Assembly: GCA_035279385.1 (NCBI GenBank)
Contig: DATEHZ010000114.1
Span: 1-22,653, forward strand
Source of the DNA: DATGJX01 sp035279385
GTDB lineage: Bacteria; Vulcanimicrobiota; Vulcanimicrobiia; Vulcanimicrobiales; Vulcanimicrobiaceae
Reading direction: 5' to 3'
DNA length: 22,653 nt
The notes under the pieces were generated by a model that ran no database searches, was not told where the DNA came from, and saw nothing but the letters and a program-made list of their open reading frames with translations. Every line of letters starts with the position of its first letter. Position 1 is the stretch's first letter. The position numbers and the translations under genes are program-made. Positions 8,390 through 17,508 of the stretch are shown here, piece after piece.

Positions 8390-8414
8390 GGCCTGGAACC
8401 GGCCTCTATCGCAG

Positions 8415-8437
8415 GGGGAGCGGCGCTGCCGCTCCCC
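8415..8437 (+). terminator. Strong hairpin after the lipoprotein gene
   Basis: A perfect 10-bp stem (GGGGAGCGGC with GCCGCTCCCC) closes a three-base GCT loop, 25 bases after the lipoprotein stop. The bases after it are TCTCTC rather than a clean U tract, so termination may be partial. It separates the receptor-lipoprotein pair from hslV. Confidence 0.7.
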
Positions 8438-8475
8438 TCTCTGCTCCTGCTGCAACTTCGTTCAGCCGTTCCGGG

Positions 8476-8481
8476 TAAGGT
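8476..8481 (+). promoter_or_regulatory. -10-like TAAGGT for hslV
   Basis: TAAGGT ends eight bases before the hslV ATG, just after the terminator hairpin, so a new transcript must begin around here. The AAGG within it could instead be a weak Shine-Dalgarno, at a spacing of nine bases. Confidence 0.4.
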
Positions 8482-8489
8482 CCAGCGAG

Positions 8490-9013
8490 ATGAGAATTCG
8501 ATCCACCACGATCCTGGCCGTCCGACGCGACGGGCAACTTGCCGTTGCCGGAGACGGGCAGGTCACGTTCGACAAGACGATCATGAAGCACGGGGCGCGC
8601 AAAGTTCGCCGCATCGCCGGCGGACGAATAATAGCCGGGTTTGCGGGTTCCGCTGCCGACGGCATGACGCTGCTGGAGAAATTCGAAGGCAAGTTCAACG
8701 AATACAAAGACATTATGCGCGCGTCGGTCGAGCTCGCGAAAGACTGGCGTCAAGATCGCGCGCTGCGCAAATTGGAAGCCCTGATGATTGTGGGCAACGC
8801 GGATCATCTGCTCGTCCTGAGCGGCAACGGCGACGTCATCGAGCCGGACGAGGGGCTGGCTGCTATCGGCAGCGGCGGCCCGTACGCGCAGGCAGCCGCC
8901 GCCGCGCTGATGCGGAATACGAGTATGACTGCAGAAGAGATCGCCCGCAAAGGCCTGGAGATTGCCGCGGAGATCTGCATCTACACCAACGAGAGCATTG
9001 TGGTGGAAACCCT

Positions 9014-9017
<4 letters not shown>
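8490..9017 (+). CDS. hslV: HslV, proteolytic subunit of the HslUV (ClpQY) protease
   Basis: HslV forms the double-ring peptidase chamber that degrades proteins unfolded by HslU in the cytoplasm. The 175-residue product has the usual length. Removal of a five-residue propeptide (M-R-I-R-S) exposes the catalytic N-terminal threonine, Thr6, in T-T-I-L-A-V. The G-D-G-Q-V-T-F motif follows. Lys38 corresponds to active-site Lys33 in mature numbering, so the site is complete. ATG 8490 places these features correctly. The stop overlaps the hslU start in ATGA. The five-residue propeptide is longer than the single Met in E. coli and more like Gram-positive ClpQ. Confidence 0.96.
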
Positions 9018-10443
<1,426 letters not shown>

Positions 10444-10447
<4 letters not shown>

Positions 10448-11457
10448 CGATTCTCATCATCGGCGGAACGAGGTTCGTCGGGCGGCATATCGCGGATGCG
10501 TTTGCCGCGCGCGGACACGGCGTGACGCTGTTCAACCGCGGCAGCAACCCGGAGGTGCACGCGGATCTCGAACAGATTCACGGAGACCGCGCCGGCGACT
10601 TGGAGCGTCTACCCGATCGCTCGTGGGATGCCGTCATCGACACGTCGGGCTATACGCCGAACATCGTAGAGGCCTCCGCGCGCTATTTCAAGGGCCGCGC
10701 GCGGCGTTATGTGTTCGTCTCGACGATCTCGGTGTACGATCCGTCGAAGAGCGCGGGACCCGACGAAGACGCGCCGCTTCAGGAATTACCGCAAGATGCG
10801 GATCCGGCCGAGTACGCCGACGAACGCTACGGTGCGCTCAAAGTGCTGTGCGAACGTGCGGTGCAGCGTGAGTTCGGCGACGGCGTGACGATCGTGCGCC
10901 CGGGTCTGGTTGCGGGGCCGTTCGATCCGACGGATCGCTTCACATACTGGCCGGTGCGTTTCGATGCAGGCGGCGAGGTCGTGACGCCGCCCGAGCAAAG
11001 CGCGGTGCAGTACATCGACGCGCGCGATCTCGCGGCGTTTGTTGCTCGTGCGGTGGAGAATGGTATCGACGGGACGTTCAACTGCGTGACGCCGCGGCAA
11101 AGCCTCACCTTCGGCGACTTGTGCCGCGCCTGCATGCACGAAGCGTCGGCGGAAGATGCCGCGATGGTGCCGATTCCGGACGAATTTCTCGCGCAGCGCG
11201 AAGTGCGTCCGTGGAGCGAGTTTCCGCTCTGGATTCCGTCGGCGAGCGAATACGCAGCCATCGCGAACAGCGACTCGAGCCGCGCGCTCGCGGCGGGCCT
11301 GACGATACGCCCGATAGCCGAAACCGTGCGCGACGTGCTGGCCTGGGCGAGAGCCGCCGAGAAGCGGCCCGGCGCGCTCAAGGCCGGGATGGCTCCCGAG
11401 CGGGAGGCCGCTCTGCTGGAAGCCGCAAAAACGGCTGGACACGCTGAGGTAAAATAG
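10444..11457 (+). CDS. NAD(P)-dependent epimerase/reductase, SDR family
   Basis: The 337-residue product has an N-terminal Rossmann site G7-G-T-R-F-V-G and a Y129-G-A-L-K133 motif matching the SDR catalytic Tyr-x-x-x-Lys, with V-F-V-S-T-I-S-V-Y supplying the usual serine/threonine. The single-letter pattern G-G-T-R-F-V-G is typical of extended or atypical SDRs annotated as NAD-dependent epimerase/dehydratase. The substrate cannot be read from the sequence; nucleotide sugars are common for this group but not proven here. It starts at GTG 10444, overlapping hslU by four bases, so it is translationally coupled to the protease genes without an obvious functional link. Confidence 0.85.
11450..11455 (+). 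promoter_or_regulatory. -10-like TAAAAT ahead of def
   Basis: TAAAAT overlaps the stop of the epimerase gene and ends nine bases before the def ATG. There is no Shine-Dalgarno between it and the start. It could give an internal, almost leaderless transcript for def-fmt-rsmB. Confidence 0.4.
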
Positions 11458-11464
11458 TACGGCT

Positions 11465-12001
11465 ATGCCCTACGTTCGCCCGACTATTACCGACGGACAT
11501 CCGACGCTCCGTAAGGTTGCGAAAAAGGTCGATCTCAAAGAGCTCGCGGATCCGCTGTTTCAGCAGCTGGTCGACGATATGTTCGAGACGATGTACGCCG
11601 CGCCAGGCGTGGGCCTCGCCGCGCCCCAGGTCAACGTATCCAAGCGGCTCTTCGTCATGGACGTCGGCGAAGACGACGAGCATCCCGAAGGCGGCGCCTA
11701 CGTCGTGGTCAATCCGAAGATCGAGCTGCTGGAAGAAGAAGTCGAAATGACCGAGGGCTGTCTCTCCGTACCCGGATACGTCGGCGAGCTCGCGCGTTTC
11801 AATCACGTTGCGGTATCGGGCATCGATCGGCACGGCAACAAGATTCGGTTGGAAGGCAAAGGTACGTTCGCGCAAGCACTGCAGCACGAGATCGATCATC
11901 TCAACGGCGTGCTCTACATCGACAAGGCGAAGAACGTTCGCGTCCCGCAAACCAAGGAAGAAGAAGAGATCGCCGAAGCTGCGGCGGCCGAGGCCTATTA
12001 A
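11465..12001 (+). CDS. def: Peptide deformylase
   Basis: Removes the formyl group from the N-terminal methionine of new proteins. All three signature motifs are present in the 178-residue product: G-V-G-L-A-A-P-Q (near 49), E-G-C-L-S with metal ligand Cys99, and Q-H-E-I-D-H with ligands His141 and His145 and catalytic Glu142. The C-terminus is an acidic Glu/Ala tail. It follows the epimerase by seven bases and overlaps fmt, which adds the formyl group to initiator tRNA, so the two opposing steps are encoded together as in many bacteria. Confidence 0.97.
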   Translation: MPYVRPTITDGHPTLRKVAKKVDLKELADPLFQQLVDDMFETMYAAPGVGLAAPQVNVSKRLFVMDVGEDDEHPEGGAYVVVNPKIELLEEEVEMTEGCLSVPGYVGELARFNHVAVSGIDRHGNKIRLEGKGTFAQALQHEIDHLNGVLYIDKAKNVRVPQTKEEEEIAEAAAAEAY

Positions 12002-12899
12002 AACGCTTTTTTTCGGAACCAGCGAGTTTGCGGTTCCGGCTCTTCGCATCACGGCACAGCGCACGCAGGTGCACGGCGCCGTAACGCAGCCCGACCGGCC
12101 GGCCGGGCGCGGTCACAAACTGCGTCCGACGCCCGTCAAAGCGGCGGCTATGGATCTGGGCATTCCCGTGTTCGAGCCGAATTCGCTGCGCGAGTTCGCA
12201 AAAGACTGCGAGCGCGAGAACTACGATCTCTTCGTGCTCGCCTCGTACGGAAAAATTCTTCCGCAAGCGCTGCTCGACGTGCCGAAACTCGGCTCGTTCA
12301 ACGTTCATCCCAGTCTGCTGCCGAAGTATCGCGGCGCAACGCCGATTCAAACGGCGCTTCTCGAGGGCGAAACCGAAACGGGTGTGAGCATCATGCTCAT
12401 GGATGCCGGCACGGATACGGGCGATATCGTGCTGCAGGAACGTACGCCCATCGATGCAGACGAGCGCTACGGCGAGCTGCACGATCGCCTCGCGGCGTTC
12501 GGCGCGCAAGCGCTCTCGCACGCGTTGGATCTCGCACGCAGCGGACATATTCCGCACCGCCCCCAAACGGGAGAGGCGAGCGTCACGCGCCCGATTTCGA
12601 AGGACGACCTCGCGCTGGACTGGAGTTGGCCCGCGCAGCGCATCGTGAACCTGGTGCGCGCCTATGCACCCGCGCCGGCTGCGCGCGCAATCCTGGGCGG
12701 TGCCGCGGTGAAAGTGCTTCGCGCGCGCCAAGGCACATCGAGCATCGCGCCGCTCGCGCCGGGCGAGGTCGCCGGCGCGTCGGGCGACGCGGTCACGGTG
12801 CGCTGCGGCGACGGAACGGTCGATATCCTCGAACTGATCGCACCCAATCGCGGCCCGCAAAGCGGCGCCGCGTTCGCGCAAAGTCTGGCGAAGCGATGA
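11997..12899 (+). CDS. fmt: Methionyl-tRNA formyltransferase, probable AUU start
   Basis: Formylates Met-tRNA(fMet) with 10-formyltetrahydrofolate for translation initiation. The product has F-F-G-T-S-E-F-A-V-P at its start, F-N-V-H-P-S-L-L-P-K-Y-R-G-A in the middle, and D-A-G-T-D-T-G-D. The catalytic triad would be Asn102, His104 and Asp140, each exactly four less than E. coli Asn106, His108 and Asp144. No ATG, GTG or TTG lies in frame near the expected start. The best candidate is ATT at 11997, overlapping the def TAA in ATTAA, with GAGG four bases upstream. A CTG at 11979 would add six residues. The length of 300 residues from ATT is normal. The gene ends in an ATGA overlap with rsmB. Confidence 0.9.
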   Translation: MKTLFFGTSEFAVPALRITAQRTQVHGAVTQPDRPAGRGHKLRPTPVKAAAMDLGIPVFEPNSLREFAKDCERENYDLFVLASYGKILPQALLDVPKLGSFNVHPSLLPKYRGATPIQTALLEGETETGVSIMLMDAGTDTGDIVLQERTPIDADERYGELHDRLAAFGAQALSHALDLARSGHIPHRPQTGEASVTRPISKDDLALDWSWPAQRIVNLVRAYAPAPAARAILGGAAVKVLRARQGTSSIAPLAPGEVAGASGDAVTVRCGDGTVDILELIAPNRGPQSGAAFAQSLAKR

Positions 12900-14221
12900 G
12901 CGCGCGCGACGTAGCGCTGCACGTCGTGCGCGACGTTTTTCCGGCTCAGGGAAACGAACGCGGAGCGCAGGAAGCCCTCGACTACCGTTTGCGCAAGAGC
13001 GATCTCGACGCGCGCGACCGCGCGTTTGCGACGATGCTGGCCTTCGGCGCGATCAAGATGCGCAGAACCGTGGACTGGTACTTGCAGCCGTACATCGGCG
13101 ATCGCGCAAAGCCGCTGCCGCCGGCGATCGCGGAAGTCGCGCGCATGGCGGTGTACGAGCTGCGCTTCACCGCCGCGCAGCCGCACGCCGCCGTCAGCGA
13201 ATGGGTCAATCTCGCGAAAGTCTACGGTCATCGCGGCACCGCAGGGCTGGTGAACGCGGTGCTGCGCGGATTTTTGCGCGATAATCCCCCCGCGCCCCAG
13301 CGCGAAGACTTTGCGGACGACGACGACTACCTCGGCGCCGCCTATTCGTACCCGACCTGGCTGGTGCGCCGGCTGCGCGAGGCGGTCGGCGCCGACGAGC
13401 TGCCGCAGATTCTCGACGCGTGCAACGCGCCCGCGCAAAGCGCCGTCGTCGTCAACCGCGCGCGCGCGACGCGCGAAGAGGCTGTCGCATGGTTCGAGCA
13501 GCGCGGCGCGCAAGCGCAGCTTTCGGAGATCGCACAGGACGCCGTGCTGGTTTCCGACGGCGCGCTCGCGCGTGCGAGCGAACGCGAAGCCGACGGTGCG
13601 TGGTGGGTGCAGAGCGAGAGTTCCGCGCTCGTCGCCGACGTGCTCAACGCGCATCCCGGCGAGGTCATTGCCGACGCCTGCAGCGGACGCGGCAGCAAGG
13701 CGCTTCAGAGCGCGGCCCGCCTGAACGGCGATGGCAGCATCGTGTGCATCGAACGCGACGCGCGTAAAGCCGCGGAGCTCGAGCGCCGGGCGGCGCAGGC
13801 GCGGTTGGCGCTCGCGCTGATCGTGGGCGACGCGAGCGCACCCATCTTGCAGCAGCGCTTCGACCGGATACTCATCGATGCTCCGTGCTCGGGGATCGGC
13901 GTCATCGGCCGGCACCCGGAGGCACGCTGGCGGAAGCGGCCGGACGACGGCGAACGCCTGGCGCTTACGCAGCGCGCGCTGCTGGAAGCGCTGGCGCCGC
14001 ACGTGCATGAAGGAGGGGCAATCGTCTACGCAGTCTGCTCCGTTGACAAACGGGAGACGATCGACGTGGTTGAATGGTTCGCTCGCACGCACAACGTGCA
14101 GCGCGGCCTGATTCCGGCACACCTCGCGCAGTTCGAGACGCAGTCGGGCGACCTGCTGATACCGCCCGGCCCGCACGGCCGCGACGGCTTTTTCATCGCG
14201 CGCTTGGAGCGCCGGTTATAA
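12896..14221 (+). CDS. rsmB: 16S rRNA (cytosine-967-C5)-methyltransferase RsmB
   Basis: Makes m5C967 in 16S rRNA with S-adenosylmethionine. The 441-residue product has an N-terminal NusB-like helical RNA-binding domain (about 1-140) and a C-terminal Rossmann methyltransferase. Motif I reads D-A-C-S-G-R-G-S-K-A, a variant of the usual C-A-A-P-G-G-K. Motif IV (D-A-P-C-S-G-I-G-V-I) provides Cys331 and motif VI (Y-A-V-C-S-V-D) provides catalytic Cys381. The start is the ATG overlapping the fmt stop. The def-fmt-rsmB order is classical; rlmN, which often follows in Firmicutes, is absent. Confidence 0.94.
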   Translation: MSARDVALHVVRDVFPAQGNERGAQEALDYRLRKSDLDARDRAFATMLAFGAIKMRRTVDWYLQPYIGDRAKPLPPAIAEVARMAVYELRFTAAQPHAAVSEWVNLAKVYGHRGTAGLVNAVLRGFLRDNPPAPQREDFADDDDYLGAAYSYPTWLVRRLREAVGADELPQILDACNAPAQSAVVVNRARATREEAVAWFEQRGAQAQLSEIAQDAVLVSDGALARASEREADGAWWVQSESSALVADVLNAHPGEVIADACSGRGSKALQSAARLNGDGSIVCIERDARKAAELERRAAQARLALALIVGDASAPILQQRFDRILIDAPCSGIGVIGRHPEARWRKRPDDGERLALTQRALLEALAPHVHEGGAIVYAVCSVDKRETIDVVEWFARTHNVQRGLIPAHLAQFETQSGDLLIPPGPHGRDGFFIARLERRL

Positions 14222-14222
14222 T
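14217..14222 (+). promoter_or_regulatory. Consensus -10 TATAAT ahead of the FHA gene
   Basis: A perfect TATAAT overlaps the rsmB stop codon and ends nine bases before the ATG of the next gene, which has no Shine-Dalgarno. No good -35 lies 17 bases upstream. It may start a leaderless transcript for the FHA-FHA-PP2C-RodA group. Confidence 0.45.
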
Positions 14223-14231
14223 CGCACGCCG

Positions 14232-14921
14232 ATGAGTTGGTTCGCACGCATCGAAGAGGCCTGCGCGTCATTCATCGAGCGCGCGTTTGCCAACATGTTC
14301 CCGAGCGACGTGGAACCCGCGCAGATCGCGCGCAAGCTCGTCGCGACGATGGAAGCCGGCACACAATCCGGCGAGGACGGCGCGATGAGTGCCCCGTCGC
14401 GTTACGCCGTGTACGTGCACCCGTCGGATTACGAGCGGCTTCGCGCGCACCGCGATTACCTGGAAGCGGAATGGCCGGCACTGCTGCAGGAGGTCGCGCA
14501 GCGCGTCGGTATCGCGTTCGCGTCTCCGCCCTGGGTGCAGCTGCGCGAAGACCGCGATACGGTGCCCGGCGCGATCGACATCGAGGTGCTCGAGGAGCCG
14601 CACGCGCCGGAGCCAAGCCAAACGGACGTGCTCGTTCTGCGCATGATCACCGGCATGCCGACCGGCGCCCGCTATCCCGTCACGCGCGGCCTGCGCGTGG
14701 GCCGCAGTATCGAGAGCGAGATCTTTCTGGTCGATCCGAGCGTTTCGCGCAATCATGCCGTGCTCGAAGTGCGCGGCGATTCCGTGATCGTGCGCGATGC
14801 CGGTTCGACGAACGGCACCTTTGTCAACGGCGAGCGCGTGCAGCTGCGCACGCTGCGGCCCGGCGACCGCGTCGCGTTCGGCAAAACGGAGATGGCGGTC
14901 GAAATGGAAGGCGCGGGGTGA
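14232..14921 (+). CDS. FhaA-like protein: DUF3662 domain plus FHA domain
   Basis: The 229-residue product has an N-terminal domain (about 1-115) of the FhaA-N/DUF3662 type, starting M-S-W-F-A-R-I-E-E and containing P-S-D-V-E-P-A-Q-I-A-R-K-L. It ends with a forkhead-associated domain (about 135-225). The phosphothreonine-binding residues are present: Gly-Arg-Ser, S-R-N-H-A and S-T-N-G-T-F-V-N-G. Actinobacterial FhaA reads Ser/Thr-kinase phosphorylation of envelope proteins. A similar adaptor role is inferred here from the domain order and from its place just before a second FHA gene, a PP2C-like gene and a RodA-family gene. The stop overlaps the next start in GTGA. Confidence 0.9.
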   Translation: MSWFARIEEACASFIERAFANMFPSDVEPAQIARKLVATMEAGTQSGEDGAMSAPSRYAVYVHPSDYERLRAHRDYLEAEWPALLQEVAQRVGIAFASPPWVQLREDRDTVPGAIDIEVLEEPHAPEPSQTDVLVLRMITGMPTGARYPVTRGLRVGRSIESEIFLVDPSVSRNHAVLEVRGDSVIVRDAGSTNGTFVNGERVQLRTLRPGDRVAFGKTEMAVEMEGAG

Positions 14922-15358
14922 CCTTCACCGCCGCCATGCGCCTGGGTTCGCTGGAGATTCTCGCCGCGCTCGCGGTGTTCGGCTATCTCGGCGCGCGCAT
15001 ACGAAGCGGCACCGTTGCCGAACGCCCGAAAGCGCTCTCGCTCTCGCTCGTGGTGCGGGACGGCGCGGTCCGCTCCGCCGGCCGCGAGATCACCCTTACC
15101 GTGGGCGACCGCACTTCGGTCATCATCGGGCGCTCGAGGGAGGCTGACCTCCCGCTCAGCGATCCGGAGGTGAGCCGCCGGCACGCCCGCCTCGATTTGG
15201 TTCGGGGTGTCGCCTACGTGGCCGACCAGGGAAGCCGAAATGGGACTTTTCTCAACGGAAAAGCGCTCGGTGATGAGAGCATCGAGCTCAGACCTGGGGA
15301 TGATATCGACGTGGGAAATACGCGTATCACCGTCCGGGCTATGGAGCCTACGCAATGA
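14918..15358 (+). CDS. FhaB-like membrane-anchored FHA protein
   Basis: The 146-residue product has one N-terminal membrane helix (about 8-24), a short basic linker, and a complete FHA domain (about 45-143) with I-G-R-S-R, V-S-R-R-H-A and G-S-R-N-G-T-F-L-N-G-K. This matches the FhaB (FipA-partner) layout of actinobacteria, and it should place the phosphothreonine-binding domain in the cytoplasm at the membrane. I chose GTG 14918, which overlaps the previous stop and has GGAAGG six bases upstream. ATG 14936 is the alternative and starts nearer the helix. The stop overlaps the PP2C-like gene as ATGA. Confidence 0.88.
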   Translation: MTFTAAMRLGSLEILAALAVFGYLGARIRSGTVAERPKALSLSLVVRDGAVRSAGREITLTVGDRTSVIIGRSREADLPLSDPEVSRRHARLDLVRGVAYVADQGSRNGTFLNGKALGDESIELRPGDDIDVGNTRITVRAMEPTQ

Positions 15359-16068
15359 ACGTCGCGATCAGCGGGGACCGCGGCTCGTGCGTCACGCAGC
15401 CGCTGGCTCCGCAAACATATCTGTTCGCGATTGCGCACGGCTTCGGCAGCGTCGAAGGCGAGCCGATCGCGGCAAACGTGCTCGAGCGTTTGCGGGGCGA
15501 CATGCAGCGCCGCGTGCGCCGCGCGAAGAATCCAAAGAACCTGCTCGCAAACGCGCTGTGCCGCGTCAATGACGAAATTCACGCGCGCACCGCTTCCCAT
15601 GAAGACTACGTAACGGCGGGATGCTCCGCAACGGCGGTGCTGCTCATCGAGAACCGCGCGTTTCTGGCGCACGCGGGTTCCACAGGCGCGTATCTTGCGC
15701 GCGACGGGTACGTCGTGTCGCTCACGAAGAACGACGCGTTCGAGATCGAAGGAACCGTCCCGATTCTCACGCGCGCCATCGGCGTCGCCCCGACGATTGA
15801 CGTCGCCGCGTGCAGTTTTACGCTGAACGAAGGCGACACGCTGGTTCTCACCGGACGCCGCTTGCACGAAGCCGACGAACGCCGCCGCCTGGCGGAATGC
15901 CTGAATTCCGGAGCGCAGGGCGCGGCCGGCGAGCAGATGGTGATCGTTCGTTTTGCACCCGAGGATTACGAGCAGGTCCCGCAGCCCGTACGGTCGCACA
16001 GCGTACGCAGCGTAGTCATAGGAGCCTTTGCCACGATAGCGTTCTACGCCATGCTTTGCATACGGTAA
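15355..16068 (+). CDS. PP2C-like protein, predicted inactive (pseudophosphatase)
   Basis: The 237-residue product follows the PP2C/PstP fold pattern: F-A-I-A-H-G-F-G near 24-31, G-C-S-A-T-A-V-L-L near 89-97, A-H-A-G-S-T-G-A-Y-L near 105-114, L-T-R-A-I-G-V near 138-144, and G-D-T-L-V-L-T near 160-166. Family members have D-G-M-G-G, G-D-S-R, S-D-G and a final D-N at these places; here the key positions are His28, Ser109, Gly167/Arg168 and Glu/Gln. The N-terminal R-x-x-N-E-D is also missing. All metal-holding aspartates I can align are gone, so dephosphorylation is unlikely. A C-terminal helix (about 217-235) anchors it in the membrane. Its position matches PstP beside FhaA/FhaB and RodA, so a binding or scaffolding role is plausible. 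Confidence 0.8.
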   Translation: MNVAISGDRGSCVTQPLAPQTYLFAIAHGFGSVEGEPIAANVLERLRGDMQRRVRRAKNPKNLLANALCRVNDEIHARTASHEDYVTAGCSATAVLLIENRAFLAHAGSTGAYLARDGYVVSLTKNDAFEIEGTVPILTRAIGVAPTIDVAACSFTLNEGDTLVLTGRRLHEADERRRLAECLNSGAQGAAGEQMVIVRFAPEDYEQVPQPVRSHSVRSVVIGAFATIAFYAMLCIR

Positions 16069-17291
16069 TTTTTCGCCGGCTGCTGCCGACCGCGATGGCC
16101 TTAGCGCTCGCGGCTTTCGTGCTGCACTTCGCACCGCCGAAGACGATCGGTCCGCCGTGGCTGCTCGCGGTGCTTGCGGCGCTGTGCGTAACGTGGGTGC
16201 TCGTACAGCCGCGAACGATGCAGCGCGACGACATGCTGCCGGCGATGGCGATCGTCCTTTCGGCGTTCGGGCTGCTGCTGGTCGCGCGGCTCTCGCCGCA
16301 ACTCGCGCACAAACAGCAGTATTGGCTGTTGATCTCGATCGGGCTCGCGGTTGCGCTCGGTCCCGCGTTCACACTCTTTCGCCGGATGGCCGCGTATAAG
16401 TACGTGTGGGTGCTTCTCTCGCTGGCATTGTTCATTCTGCTGCTGGTCTTCGGACAAGAAGTGGGCGGCGCGCGGCTGTGGATAAAACTCGGGCCCGTGC
16501 AGTACGAACCGGTCGAGCTCATCAAACTGTTCATCGTATTTTTCCTGGCCGCGTATCTTGCGGAAACGGCGGACGTTATCGCACGCGCGCGCCCCTGGTC
16601 GCTGCGCGCGAATTTGAAGTATCTCGGCCCGCTCTTTTTGGGGTGGGGCGCGTCGATGGCGATCCTCATTCTGCAGCGTGACGTCGGCATGGCGGGGCTG
16701 CTGCTCGCAACCTTCGCGCTGCTGCTCTATGCGGCGACGCGGCGGATCGATTTGATCGCCGGGAGTTTGGCGGTATTCGGCGGCGTCGCCGTTTGGGTTT
16801 CGCACCACTATCATTACGTGAGCGCGCGCATCGCGGTGTGGCGCGATCCGTTTGCGGACCCGCTCGGCGCGGGGTATCAAGCATCGCAGGGCTACTACTC
16901 GCTCGCGGCGGGCGGTGTGCTGGGCACCGGATACCGTCTCGGACACCCCGGTTTCATCCCCGATGCCGCGACCGACTATATTTATGCCGCGCTCAGCGAG
17001 GAATTCGGTTTGATCGGCGCGGTGATTCTGCTTGCGCTGTTCTTGCTGCTCGTGCGGCGCATCATCGGCATCGCCGCTTCGCAGCCGGATCTGTATACGC
17101 GTCTGCTCGCCGTCGGTTTGGGCGCGACGCTGGGCTTTCAAATTTTCATCATCGTGGGCGGCGTCGTCGGCCTCTTTCCGCTGACGGGTATTACGCTGCC
17201 GTTTATTTCGTACGGCGGAAGCTCGCTCGTCGCAAATTTCCTATTGGTCTCGCTCGCGTGGGCGATGAGCGCGCGCCCGCTCGAGACGTAA
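16056..17291 (+). CDS. FtsW/RodA/SpoVE-family peptidoglycan polymerase
   Basis: SEDS proteins polymerise lipid II into glycan strands with a partner class B PBP. About twelve hydrophobic segments are visible. Hallmarks are R-L-W-I-K-L-G-P-V-Q-Y-E-P-V-E-L-I-K, G-Y-Q-A-S-Q-G-Y-Y-S-L-A-A-G-G, the T-D-Y-I-Y-A-A-L-S-E-E-F-G segment whose Asp (residue 307 from the start used here) aligns with the essential RodA aspartate, and I-S-Y-G-G-S-S near the end. Position after FHA-FHA-PP2C favours RodA over FtsW, but the sequence alone does not settle it. The start is uncertain: TTG 16056 keeps the basic residues before helix 1 and overlaps the previous gene; ATG 16095 would trim 13 residues. No PBP or kinase gene follows. 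Confidence 0.88.
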   Translation: MHTVIFRRLLPTAMALALAAFVLHFAPPKTIGPPWLLAVLAALCVTWVLVQPRTMQRDDMLPAMAIVLSAFGLLLVARLSPQLAHKQQYWLLISIGLAVALGPAFTLFRRMAAYKYVWVLLSLALFILLLVFGQEVGGARLWIKLGPVQYEPVELIKLFIVFFLAAYLAETADVIARARPWSLRANLKYLGPLFLGWGASMAILILQRDVGMAGLLLATFALLLYAATRRIDLIAGSLAVFGGVAVWVSHHYHYVSARIAVWRDPFADPLGAGYQASQGYYSLAAGGVLGTGYRLGHPGFIPDAATDYIYAALSEEFGLIGAVILLALFLLLVRRIIGIAASQPDLYTRLLAVGLGATLGFQIFIIVGGVVGLFPLTGITLPFISYGGSSLVANFLLVSLAWAMSARPLET

Positions 17292-17377
17292 GGCGACGAC
17301 GTACAGGCGCACGCTCGCGATACGGGTCGTTAGGGCTCGCCCGTTTCCGGGCACACTGCAAGCGTTCGAGGATCTCG

Positions 17378-17396
17378 TCACGCGGGCATCGCGTGA
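17378..17396 (+). other. Hairpin in the RodA-cytochrome c intergenic region
   Basis: A 7-bp perfect stem (TCACGCG with CGCGTGA) closes a GGCAT loop. The 217-base spacer also holds a GCCCG/CGGGC hairpin near 17338-17351 and a CGCCTG/CAGGCG hairpin near 17434-17451. None is followed by a T tract. Together they may end the rodA transcript or structure the cytochrome leader. Confidence 0.35.
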
Positions 17397-17508
17397 AGGA
17401 GTTCGCTTTTGCGGAGGGTCGGCACGGTTGCGTCGCCTGTCAGTGCAGGCGCTCGCGCATCGAGGGAGTACTACCCCCGCATACGGTATTCGTGAAAGGA
17501 ACCATGGC

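Noticed and set aside
17292..17508. tRNA gene
   Set aside because: A GTTCGAG-like T-loop near 17364 has no matching T-stem, anticodon arm or acceptor stem on either strand.
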